This document shows positions 32,004 through 39,715 of a DNA stretch of 46,110 nucleotides, piece after piece; position 1 is the stretch's first letter; each line of letters starts with the position of its first letter. The stretch spans positions 1 through 46,110 of the forward strand of contig DINI01000003.1 in the NCBI GenBank assembly GCA_002426755.1, written 5' to 3'. The stretch is from Flavobacteriaceae bacterium UBA5544. GTDB lineage: Bacteria > Bacteroidota > Bacteroidia > Flavobacteriales > Flavobacteriaceae. The notes under the pieces were generated by a model. That model did no database searches. It saw only the letters and a program-made list of their open reading frames with translations, and had not been told where the DNA came from. Made by a program: the position numbers and the translations under genes.

Positions 32004-33464
32004 TTATTTTTCTTTTTTCAGCCAGTTACTTTCAAACTCACAATTGCGATATTCACCATTGATATTTATGTAGGTATCGTTGATTTTTTCGTCCTGCCAT
32101 TTAGCAATTTCCTTGTATTGTTTATCTTGAACGGTCAAATTTTTGATTTTCAAATAGTCTCGTGCAAAATCTGCTTCATGTTCATCAATTCTATCTGTAA
32201 CGGTAAGTATTTTGAATTTGATTCTGTTGATTCTGTCTTCATCTTGAAGCACCAAACTCACTTCATTGTCTTTCAAATTTTGAATTTGGGAATATAATTC
32301 AGGCTCAATTTTTGTCAATTCAAAACTATAATCCTGCGTTTTTGGATTGATTAATTGTCCACCATCTTGTTTTGTTTCCTTTTCATCACTCAATTCTCTT
32401 GCAGCATCAGCAAACTTAATTTCACCTCTTACAATACGAGCGCGAATAGTGTCTATCCGTGTTTTTGCTTCTCTAATGGCTTCTTGAGTAACTTCTGGAC
32501 GTATCAAAATGTGTCTAACATCATATTCTTGTCCCCTGATTTTTTCCAACCATATAATATGGTATCCAAACTCGGTTTCGAATGGTTCAGAGATTTCGCC
32601 TTCTTCTAGTGAAAATGCAACATCCCTAAACTCCTTTACCATTTGTGGACGACTTCTATTCATTGGAGGCAATTTTCCGCCTGTTTTTCTAGAACCCATA
32701 TCATCAGAATAAAATGTTGCCTTTGTAGTAAAACTAGCACCGTTTTCAATGATATCTGCCTTGAATTCTTTTAATTTATTTATGGCTTTTTGTTTTTCCG
32801 CTTCTGTTATTTTAGGGATGGTAACAATTTGAGCAACCTTTAGCTCGGTTCCAAAAACTGGACGTTCATCTTTAGGAATACTATTAAAATATTCTCGCAC
32901 TTCTTCTGGTGTTACCTCTATATCTTCAACAATCTTACGCTGCATCTCATAGGCAAGTTGCTGATTTTTGTTGATTTCAAACATTTCTTCTCTCAAGGCT
33001 TGCTCTGTATCCTTGTTGTAGAATTTCAACAATTCGTCCATTGACCCATTGGTTTCTTCTAGAAAAGCGGAAATTTGCTGTTCAATGTTTGAGCGGATTT
33101 CAAGCTCTTTTACCACTATACTGTCTTGAATGGCGTTATGCGCGTACAATTTATCCTCTAACAATTTTCCAAACAGTTGGCAACGGGAAATTTCAGCAGT
33201 AGAGACACCACGAGCCTGAAGCTGCAAAAACTCTTTATCGATATCAGAATCCAAAATGACAAAATCTCCAACAACCGCCACTACACCATCAACCTTTACT
33301 CGTTGGAACGTTGATTTTACCGTATCGACCATAGCTGTATTTTCAGCTACTTCTTCCTGAATAATCTCTTGTGCATTGCTGATTTGATAGCTCAATAGAG
33401 CAAGTAAGGAAAGTATAAACTTATTGTTGAGTATATATTTCAAATTGATTGTTTTTAATGGCAT
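32004..33464 (-). CDS. SurA-like periplasmic chaperone with two parvulin domains
   Basis: Likely helps outer-membrane proteins fold. From the ATG at 33464 it has 486 residues and a signal peptide ending near SYQISNAQ. TTG starts at 33485 and 33443 are possible alternatives; the last gives the neatest signal peptide and the least overlap with the upstream gene. An N-terminal SurA-type helical region is followed by a parvulin domain (about 170-280, ending EPFETEFGYHIIWLEK) and a second parvulin-like domain (about 285-390, opening YDVRHILIRP). The start overlaps the upstream lipoprotein gene by 44 bases, and MoxR begins one base after the stop, so the operon is very tight. Confidence 0.88.
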   Translation of the reverse strand: MPLKTINLKYILNNKFILSLLALLSYQISNAQEIIQEEVAENTAMVDTVKSTFQRVKVDGVVAVVGDFVILDSDIDKEFLQLQARGVSTAEISRCQLFGKLLEDKLYAHNAIQDSIVVKELEIRSNIEQQISAFLEETNGSMDELLKFYNKDTEQALREEMFEINKNQQLAYEMQRKIVEDIEVTPEEVREYFNSIPKDERPVFGTELKVAQIVTIPKITEAEKQKAINKLKEFKADIIENGASFTTKATFYSDDMGSRKTGGKLPPMNRSRPQMVKEFRDVAFSLEEGEISEPFETEFGYHIIWLEKIRGQEYDVRHILIRPEVTQEAIREAKTRIDTIRARIVRGEIKFADAARELSDEKETKQDGGQLINPKTQDYSFELTKIEPELYSQIQNLKDNEVSLVLQDEDRINRIKFKILTVTDRIDEHEADFARDYLKIKNLTVQDKQYKEIAKWQDEKINDTYININGEYRNCEFESNWLKKEK

Positions 33465-34281
33465 CTTTTGTAATGTCTTTTTCAAGTTGTTTGATAAGTT
33501 CTAATTTTCGTTTGTTAATGACAATTTGTTTTATGGTAGGCATCACATACTCCAAAGGCGCATAATCGTTTTGCAATCGGACGTCATTAATTTGCATCAA
33601 ATATAGGTCTAATGAATCTTTGAGCTGTATAAAATTAGATTTTTTTAACAGTTCTTTCTTGTTTTCAGAATTGATTACGGGAATTTTATTTGCAACCTGT
33701 GAGACTTTTATCCAAATGGAATCATTAAGCGAATAGGATTTGAACTGAACCGATATGGAATCTAGGTGTCTTTGGTCTTTAGCCGAAAAGCGTTGGAATC
33801 GTTTTGATATATTATCCGTGTTCACCGCATTCAACGGAATATTTATATATCGGAATTTTATGAGTTCGTCATTTAGCTTAAATGTCTCTTTATTACTTTG
33901 GTAAAATTCGTTCGCTTCATTATAAGAAACAAAAGTGTCAATTTCCTTTTTTACCAACGCTTCCAGATACGCTTTTGTATAAAGGTCTTTTTTATATTGG
34001 TCCACTAGTTTGTTGAACTCATCTTGCGTTTTTTGTGGCAAGTTACGCTCCGAGCCATCAATCATCAATAATTGTGTTGCCCAGCGAGTAATAAAACTAT
34101 TGACAATCAATATACTATCTTCTGGCGGTGTTCCTTCCGCTACCAATCCTTTAATATCATCTTCGTATAAATAAGAATCATTTACTCTTGCGATGGGCTC
34201 CCTGTCGTCAGTTTTTTTGAAAAAATCACAGGATGCCAGGCAAAAGCACACAATACATATATATACGATTTTTTTTAACAA
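33421..34281 (-). CDS. SurA-N-like lipoprotein without a visible parvulin domain
   Basis: A 286-residue lipoprotein with lipobox CLASC (Cys18). After the lipid anchor it reads REPIARVNDSYLYEDDI, the usual opening of SurA/PrsA chaperone domains, and then stays helical and charged. I cannot see the H-I-L start or the GYH end of a parvulin domain, so it is probably a chaperone-only paralogue of its two neighbours. Translation appears to start at TTG (34281), immediately abutting the TAG stop of the upstream gene (34284-34282). No in-frame ATG would keep the signal peptide. Confidence 0.75.
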   Translation of the reverse strand: MLKKIVYICIVCFCLASCDFFKKTDDREPIARVNDSYLYEDDIKGLVAEGTPPEDSILIVNSFITRWATQLLMIDGSERNLPQKTQDEFNKLVDQYKKDLYTKAYLEALVKKEIDTFVSYNEANEFYQSNKETFKLNDELIKFRYINIPLNAVNTDNISKRFQRFSAKDQRHLDSISVQFKSYSLNDSIWIKVSQVANKIPVINSENKKELLKKSNFIQLKDSLDLYLMQINDVRLQNDYAPLEYVMPTIKQIVINKRKLELIKQLEKDITKDAIKNNQFEIYTQQ

Positions 34282-36228
34282 CTACTTCTGAATTTGATTC
34301 TTAACACTCTTTAGTGATTTGGCATTGATATCAACCTTGTAACGATTGTTCAGTGAATTCAACCAATTCTCTTCAATATTATTTTGATAATCACTGATGA
34401 CTTTTCCTTTGGCCTCTTCAAATGATTTATTGGAACTTGGAAGCACTTCTTGAATCAATAAAACATGGTAAGCATCATTATACTGATATACTTTAGAAAC
34501 GCCGCTCTTCAATTCTAAATCTTTTGGTAAACCTTGGTGGTCGGTTTCCATTAATCCTTTGGTAAAAATTACTTTTTGTTCTGCTTCAGAATTTAGTTCT
34601 TTGCTGATATCTTCGTCAGAAACACCTTTATTTAATAGATCTTTTACTTTTTCGATATCATCTTTTTTGGCAGCCGTTGCCATGACCACGTCCACTCTGT
34701 CTTTCCAGACATAATCGGATTTGTGAGCATCATAGTATTTCTGAAGACCTGTTGTATCTTGTACTGCGGCATTCCAAACTTCCTTTTCCATCAAGTCGAA
34801 AAGCAATAAACCATCTCGATACTCTTTAAGAATTTGAGCGTAATCTTCATTTTCGAACTCCAAGTTGTCTTCATGATATTTAAGAACCCTACTCTCTTGG
34901 AAGTTTTTATATTCTTTATCTATAATATCTGCAAACGGCGTGGTTTTTCCAACATAAGCTTTTTGTGCTGACAAGAGTTGGTTGGCAAAGTCTCCATAAG
35001 TTACGGACGTTTTGCCAATCTTGAAGAGTTCTTTATCGTTTTGCATCGTTGTTGGAATCGCCCATGCTCTATTGTAGAAGTCACTATTTAAAATAGAAGT
35101 GAAATAATCCAGGTTCTTAGAATCATCCACAACACCATATTTTTTCTTTAGTTTCTCTGCCAATGCTGTATTTATTAAACTAGAACGGGCATCGCGCTTT
35201 ACTTTGTTTTCCAATTCACCCTTAATTTCGTCCATAGGCTGAACCCCTTTTTTTGAAATCAGCTTTATAATGTGCCAACCGTAATCAGTCTTGAAAGGTT
35301 TGGAAATTTGCTCTGGTTCCGTTAAACTGAATGCCATCGTTTCAAACTCTTGAGAGCTTAATTGTCCGCCCGTGAAAGGTGATAGCAATCCACCATTTGC
35401 AGAAGAGCTCTTATCATCGGAGAATTGTTTTGCCAAAGACTCAAAATTCTCACCTTGATTTATTTTTTTATAGATTTCATTAATACGTGTCTCCGGATTC
35501 AACAAACTATCCGTCTGTTTGTTTGAAATCATAATATGAGCTACAGTAACCTCACCTCGTGAAGGTCTTTTATCATCAACCTTAACAATGTGATATCCAA
35601 AACGCGTTCTAAAAGGCATGGAGATGTCACCTACTTTGGTGTTGTAAGCTGCACTCTCAAATTCATAAACCATTTTGAATGCTGAAAACCATCCTAAATC
35701 TTCAGCAAAAATTGTGTTACCGTTATGAACTTCATTTTTCACTTTTTCGAAACCTTCCTTTTTAACACGTTCACGCAGTTCCAATAATTGATTGTAAACT
35801 TTTAAGGTGTCTTTTTCGGTTTCATCCATACGGATTAAAATATGTGATGCTTTGACCTCTTGGGTTGATCTATTGTAAGCTTCTTCTATCAATGCTTCTG
35901 TTACTTTGGAATCAGAAAGGTAATTTTTAGACAACTGTTTTTTATAACTGTCAAATTCCCTTATGTATTTTGGAATCGTATCAAGGCCCAAGCGCTTGGC
36001 TTCCTTTATTTTCAATTGATAGTTGATGAACAATTTTAGGTAAGCATCCACATCTTTTTGGGTTTCGTCCTTCACCAAATCCAGATTTTTGTTGTAAACC
36101 CTAATGAATTCTGATGATTTTACTGGTTCACCATCTACGGTAAACAAAACATCATCTGTGTGTTTTTGAGCAAATGAAAAGACTGTCAAGAACAGCATTA
36201 TCAAGCTTAAAGAAAGTTTTTGATTCAT
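34282..36228 (-). CDS. Periplasmic peptidyl-prolyl isomerase with two parvulin domains
   Basis: From the ATG at 36228 it has 648 residues. An in-frame upstream start at 36273 would add 15 residues before a clear signal peptide (LSLIMLFLTVFSFAQ) and is rejected. A chaperone-type N-terminal segment (DDVLFTVDGEPVKSSEFIRV) precedes two parvulin domains at about 125-225 (KASHILIRMDE to FGYHIVKVDD) and 230-330 (VTVAHIMISN to YGWHIIKLIS). The C-terminal half is helical, with no named domain. It is the first gene of the four-gene operon, with a good promoter upstream. The role is probably folding of outer-membrane or type IX-secreted proteins. Confidence 0.9.
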   Translation of the reverse strand: MNQKLSLSLIMLFLTVFSFAQKHTDDVLFTVDGEPVKSSEFIRVYNKNLDLVKDETQKDVDAYLKLFINYQLKIKEAKRLGLDTIPKYIREFDSYKKQLSKNYLSDSKVTEALIEEAYNRSTQEVKASHILIRMDETEKDTLKVYNQLLELRERVKKEGFEKVKNEVHNGNTIFAEDLGWFSAFKMVYEFESAAYNTKVGDISMPFRTRFGYHIVKVDDKRPSRGEVTVAHIMISNKQTDSLLNPETRINEIYKKINQGENFESLAKQFSDDKSSSANGGLLSPFTGGQLSSQEFETMAFSLTEPEQISKPFKTDYGWHIIKLISKKGVQPMDEIKGELENKVKRDARSSLINTALAEKLKKKYGVVDDSKNLDYFTSILNSDFYNRAWAIPTTMQNDKELFKIGKTSVTYGDFANQLLSAQKAYVGKTTPFADIIDKEYKNFQESRVLKYHEDNLEFENEDYAQILKEYRDGLLLFDLMEKEVWNAAVQDTTGLQKYYDAHKSDYVWKDRVDVVMATAAKKDDIEKVKDLLNKGVSDEDISKELNSEAEQKVIFTKGLMETDHQGLPKDLELKSGVSKVYQYNDAYHVLLIQEVLPSSNKSFEEAKGKVISDYQNNIEENWLNSLNNRYKVDINAKSLKSVKNQIQK

Positions 36229-36255
36229 AATGATATTAAAGTTTGAAACTTGTCG

Positions 36256-36284
36256 CAAAAATAATAAAATCATATATTAAACAA
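36256..36284 (-). promoter_or_regulatory. Promoter of the parvulin/MoxR operon
   Basis: On the minus strand TTG (36284-36282), an 18-base spacer and TATTTTTG (36263-36256), 27 bases before the start at 36228. On the other strand, -7-like elements at 36429-36436 (TATTTTTG) and 36477-36484 (TATGTTTG) could serve the SRPBCC gene, but neither has a well-placed TTG. Confidence 0.7.
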
Positions 36285-36507
36285 GTTGCTTTTTTGAAAC
36301 GATTAACTAAAGAGTTTAGTATATAAGACCCCTAACAGTCAAACAGCGGTTTTTATGGAATTTGACTACTCAAAATTTTATTCAAAAAAAATCACTTTAA
36401 ACAATAGGAAAAACCACATATCATCTATTATTTTTGCGATTGAACTTTCAATTATCATTAATATCCGAAAACTGAATATGTTTGCGCTTTAATTATTTTT
36501 TTACCAA

Positions 36508-36969
36508 ATGAAGTATACTTCTGAAATCATTGTCAATTTACCTTTAAATGAATTTATGGATAAATTTGACAATGCCGAAAACATGAAACATTGGCAAAGA
36601 GGATTGATGTCTGTAGAACACATTTCTGGGGAACCAGGCATGGTAGGTGCGAAAATGAAGCTTAATTATCTGATTGGCAAACGGCGCATGGAAATCATCG
36701 AAACCGTAACCCATAGAAACTTGCCAAATGAATTTCATGGAACCTACAGCACTGAAGGTTTGGATAATCTTCAAGAAAATTATTTTAAAGAATTAGCAGA
36801 TGGCCGTACAAAATGGACATCGATTAGTGATTTTATGCCCTTAAATTTTATGATGAGATGCATGTTATGGCTTATGCCCAAAGCCTTCAAAAAACAGTCG
36901 ATGCAATATATGACCGATTTTAAAAATTTTGCCGAAACAGGAACATCCGTAATCAATGCGACAACTTAA
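36508..36969 (+). CDS. SRPBCC-superfamily protein
   Basis: A 153-residue soluble protein with the START/SRPBCC opening strand (YTSEIIVNLPLNEFMDKFDN) and the later pattern of strands that closes a hydrophobic cavity, ending in the long helix PKAFKKQSMQYMTDFKNFAE. Such folds bind lipids, polyketides or aromatic ligands; some are enzymes. The ligand is unknown. No signal peptide is seen. Its last 14 bases overlap the next gene, so the two proteins are probably made together. Confidence 0.82.
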   Translation: MKYTSEIIVNLPLNEFMDKFDNAENMKHWQRGLMSVEHISGEPGMVGAKMKLNYLIGKRRMEIIETVTHRNLPNEFHGTYSTEGLDNLQENYFKELADGRTKWTSISDFMPLNFMMRCMLWLMPKAFKKQSMQYMTDFKNFAETGTSVINATT

Positions 36970-37192
36970 ACTCATTTGGGATTTCAGGGGGCCAGATTCC
37001 GAAAAAATTGCGGAACATCACGAGATTCACCTAAAAGAATATATTGCTATAAATTCAATTCCTGTTCATAAAACTGGTGTCGAAACTATCAGTGAACTTC
37101 ACACTGTTGCATACATGGTTGTGGATGAAGGCGATATGAAACCCATCAGAGACAGCCTTAAACCTCATAGAGGGCAAGTGTATTCAGAATGA
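36956..37192 (+). CDS. Small protein of unknown function
   Basis: I do not recognise this 78-residue protein. It is soluble, with two His residues in EKIAEHHEIHLKEY and a C-terminal part (HTVAYMVVDEGDMKPIRD) that looks like the strand-helix half of a ferredoxin-like fold, as in dimeric alpha-beta barrel or YCII-like proteins. It starts inside the end of the SRPBCC gene (14-base overlap), in a different frame, so it depends on that gene for translation or transcription. A joint function with the SRPBCC protein is inference. Confidence 0.7.
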   Translation: MRQLKLIWDFRGPDSEKIAEHHEIHLKEYIAINSIPVHKTGVETISELHTVAYMVVDEGDMKPIRDSLKPHRGQVYSE

Positions 37193-37251
37193 TACAAGAA
37201 TAGATTCAGTTGTTTTGGAATTTGCTTATCTTTAGTTTTCTAAAGTTATTT

Positions 37252-38511
37252 ATGAAACAATTTCTGAATAAAATATCCTCCTTCTTCAACACCATCAAAA
37301 GCAATATTGCATTTTACCCTACCATTTTAGCGGTTTTTGGTTTCGCCTTTTCTCTTTTTATGATTGTCCTAGAGGAAAACGGCATTTCTAAATACCTCCT
37401 TGACATTTTGCCACAATTGGTGGTTGAAGATGGTGATACAGCTCTAACTGTTTTAAGTGTTTGCATTGGTGGATTGATTTCCATGATGGTTTTTAGCTTT
37501 TCAATGGTTATGCTGTTGTTAAGTCAGGCATCTAGCAACTTTTCTCCTCGATTACTTCCTGGATTGATTTCTGATAAGCGACACCAAATTATTTTGGGAG
37601 TTTACCTTGCCACCATCATGTACTGTATTTTCACGATGTTCTCCATCGAACCAACTGGTGAAAAATATACGCTCCCAGGATTTTCTGTTCTTTTGGGAAT
37701 TGTCTTTACCATTGTTTGTTTATGCTCATTCATTTACTTCATACACAATATGTCTGAAAGTATTCAGATTTCAAACATTATAGAAGATATCTATCTCGAT
37801 GCCAAAAAGCGCTTGAAAGATATTCTAAAACAAGAAGAAGATTTACAATCTTTAACAAATTTTGAAGACACCACTGATTGGTATCCGTACAAATCGAAGG
37901 AAAGTGGTTATTTTCAGAATTTGTCATCTCATAATATCATGGATTTTTGTGCAGAACATGACACCAAATTACATTTAAAAATTCCAAAAGGTCTTTTTGT
38001 GCTCGAAAATGACGTGTTTTTACTCTCCAAAAAAGAACTGACGGATGAGCAACTGGACTCTTTTTTCTCCAATATCAATTTCTCAAAGAGCGAATTGGTA
38101 AGTGATAATTATAGTCTAGCATTCAAACAACTTACCGAGATTGCAGTAAAAGCGATGTCACCTGGCATCAATGACCCAGGAACAGCGGTCAATGCGATTG
38201 ATTATTTGACGGAATTGTTTGCTTTGAGAATGAAAAAGAAAGACATAGACATTTATGTGGATGATGATAAAACACCTCATTTTAAAATAGAAATCATACG
38301 ATTCAATGTTTTGATTTACAACGTCATAGCTTCTTTAAGAACGTATTGTAAGCATGACCCTATCGTCGTGCAGAAACTGTTGTGGATGTTGAACTATCTT
38401 TTAAAACAATCTTCCTTTCGCGAAGATTATAAAAATGACATTGCCAGCGAAATCAATCGTTTAAAAAAAGATTCCAAAGACATCATTGAAGAATTGCATT
38501 TGACTGAATAA
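37252..38511 (+). CDS. DUF2254-family membrane protein
   Basis: From the ATG at 37252 it has 419 residues; an upstream in-frame TTG (37210) is rejected. There are about four membrane helices in the first half (FYPTILAVFGFAFSLFMIVL; CIGGLISMMVFSFSMVMLLL; two more to about 180). A cytoplasmic domain of about 185-419 follows. SQASSNFSPRLLPGLISDK and the later AVKAMSPGINDPGTAVNAID are strong DUF2254 signatures. The function of the family is not established; a channel or sensor is possible. TATCTTTA at 37227-37234 is a near-consensus -7 element, so it may have its own promoter. Confidence 0.85.
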   Translation: MKQFLNKISSFFNTIKSNIAFYPTILAVFGFAFSLFMIVLEENGISKYLLDILPQLVVEDGDTALTVLSVCIGGLISMMVFSFSMVMLLLSQASSNFSPRLLPGLISDKRHQIILGVYLATIMYCIFTMFSIEPTGEKYTLPGFSVLLGIVFTIVCLCSFIYFIHNMSESIQISNIIEDIYLDAKKRLKDILKQEEDLQSLTNFEDTTDWYPYKSKESGYFQNLSSHNIMDFCAEHDTKLHLKIPKGLFVLENDVFLLSKKELTDEQLDSFFSNINFSKSELVSDNYSLAFKQLTEIAVKAMSPGINDPGTAVNAIDYLTELFALRMKKKDIDIYVDDDKTPHFKIEIIRFNVLIYNVIASLRTYCKHDPIVVQKLLWMLNYLLKQSSFREDYKNDIASEINRLKKDSKDIIEELHLTE

Positions 38512-38525
38512 TCAAGAGTTCCCTT

Positions 38526-39281
38526 CTACTCCAACCAATCCTTAAAATCCTTAACACGCTCTCTAGCCACTATTATTTCTTGTCCGTTGAAATTGTTGAG
38601 TTTTATTTGAAGTCGGGAATTGGTATAACTTATCATGTCTTTAATGGCATTGATGTTCACAAAAAACTTACGGCTGACCCTAAAGAATTTTTTTGGCTCC
38701 AAATCGGTTTCAATTTGTTCCAAAGTGCCGTCCAATAAATAATTCCGTCCTTCATTTGTAAAAGCATAGGTGCCTTTATTTTCACTATAAAAACATTCCA
38801 CATCTTCAATATTGATGAGCTTCAAATGCTGACCAACTTTAACCGAAAATCGTTTTTTGTATTCACGTTCGATGGGATTGACCAATAATTTTTTGATATC
38901 ATCAAAATCTAACGTGACCGATTGATTTTGTGGAACCCGCTCTTTAAATTTTGAAACGGCTTTTTTTAAATCTTCTTCATCAATCGGTTTCAGCAAGTAA
39001 TCAATGCTATTTAATTTAAATGCCTGTAAAGCATATTCATCATAAGCTGTTGTAAAAATGACAGAAGATTTTATATCAACTGATTCAAAAATTTCAAATG
39101 ACAATCCGTCACTCAATTGAATATCCAAAAAAATAAGGTCTGGATGTGGATTTTTCTGAAACCATTCAATGGATTCCTCCACGGAATGCAACATGATTTG
39201 CGTTTCCATATCCAAATTAGACAACATGCGCTGCAAACGCCTTGCCGATGGTTTTTCGTCTTCTATGATGATAATGTTCAT
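38526..39281 (-). CDS. LytTR-family response regulator
   Basis: A 251-residue two-domain regulator. The receiver domain (1-120) has the acidic pocket IIEDEKP, phospho-acceptor D53 (LIFLDIQLSDG) and the KPIDEEDL lysine motif. The LytTR DNA-binding domain covers about 140-250 (KRFSVKVGQHLKLINIEDV; FFRVSRKFFVNINAI). It is the last gene of an operon with a His_kinase-family sensor 1.8 kb upstream, its probable partner. Target genes are unknown. LytTR proteins usually bind direct repeats in promoters. Confidence 0.93.
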   Translation of the reverse strand: MNIIIIEDEKPSARRLQRMLSNLDMETQIMLHSVEESIEWFQKNPHPDLIFLDIQLSDGLSFEIFESVDIKSSVIFTTAYDEYALQAFKLNSIDYLLKPIDEEDLKKAVSKFKERVPQNQSVTLDFDDIKKLLVNPIEREYKKRFSVKVGQHLKLINIEDVECFYSENKGTYAFTNEGRNYLLDGTLEQIETDLEPKKFFRVSRKFFVNINAIKDMISYTNSRLQIKLNNFNGQEIIVARERVKDFKDWLE

Positions 39282-39333
39282 TTTTTTTGATGTTGGCTAT
39301 TGGTGGTTAATGGTTAATTCAAACTTGTTTATT

Positions 39334-39351
39334 AATTGATAATTATCAATT
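39334..39351. repeat. 18-bp perfect palindrome
   Basis: AATTGATAATTATCAATT is identical to its reverse complement. It lies in the 119-base gap between the 2TM gene and the LytTR gene. It could be an operator, or a small hairpin that sets the ratio of regulator to sensor. No T-run follows on either strand. Confidence 0.55.
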
Positions 39352-39400
39352 GTCCATTGGATAAAAACTGTAGACTGCAACTGAACACTGGTGACTAACT

Positions 39401-39715
39401 TCACTCCCAGCGATTATTCTTCTGCTTATCCATATATTCCTTAATCTTACGCTCTTCCCAATTCTTTCCAAGGATAAAGTCGGGCATAAAAACGCTCAAC
39501 CCATGGGCTAACAAGCCAATTCCCCAAAATCCCAAAGTGGTGAAATTTTGCCATTGGAAATAACTTTCTCCAGGTTCCAAATTTTGCACATTGATAACAA
39601 CAATCATCAGATTGATGACGATGTACACCAATAAGTGAGAATAAAATCCTTTGATGCGCTTTACCTTTTTGGCAGCTCTTTCGTATTTTTCCTGTTCTAT
39701 AAATTTATTTTCCAT
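39401..39715 (-). CDS. Stand-alone 2TM-domain protein
   Basis: 104 residues from the ATG at 39715, which shares one base with the TAA stop of the kinase gene (TAATG), a classic coupling arrangement; an upstream TTG at 39724 is less likely. It has a charged N-terminal helix (EKYERAAKKVKRIKGFYSHL), two membrane helices and a basic/acidic tail (GKNWEERKIKEYMDKQ). The sequence is clearly paralogous to the last 90 residues of the kinase encoded just before it (GKTWEERKIREIMEQE). It probably associates with the kinase in the membrane. Confidence 0.85.
   Translation of the reverse strand: MENKFIEQEKYERAAKKVKRIKGFYSHLLVYIVINLMIVVINVQNLEPGESYFQWQNFTTLGFWGIGLLAHGLSVFMPDFILGKNWEERKIKEYMDKQKNNRWE

Noticed and set aside
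31824..32297. 157-codon open frame on the plus strand
   Set aside because: It runs antisense across the ends of moxR and the SurA-like gene, both well supported.
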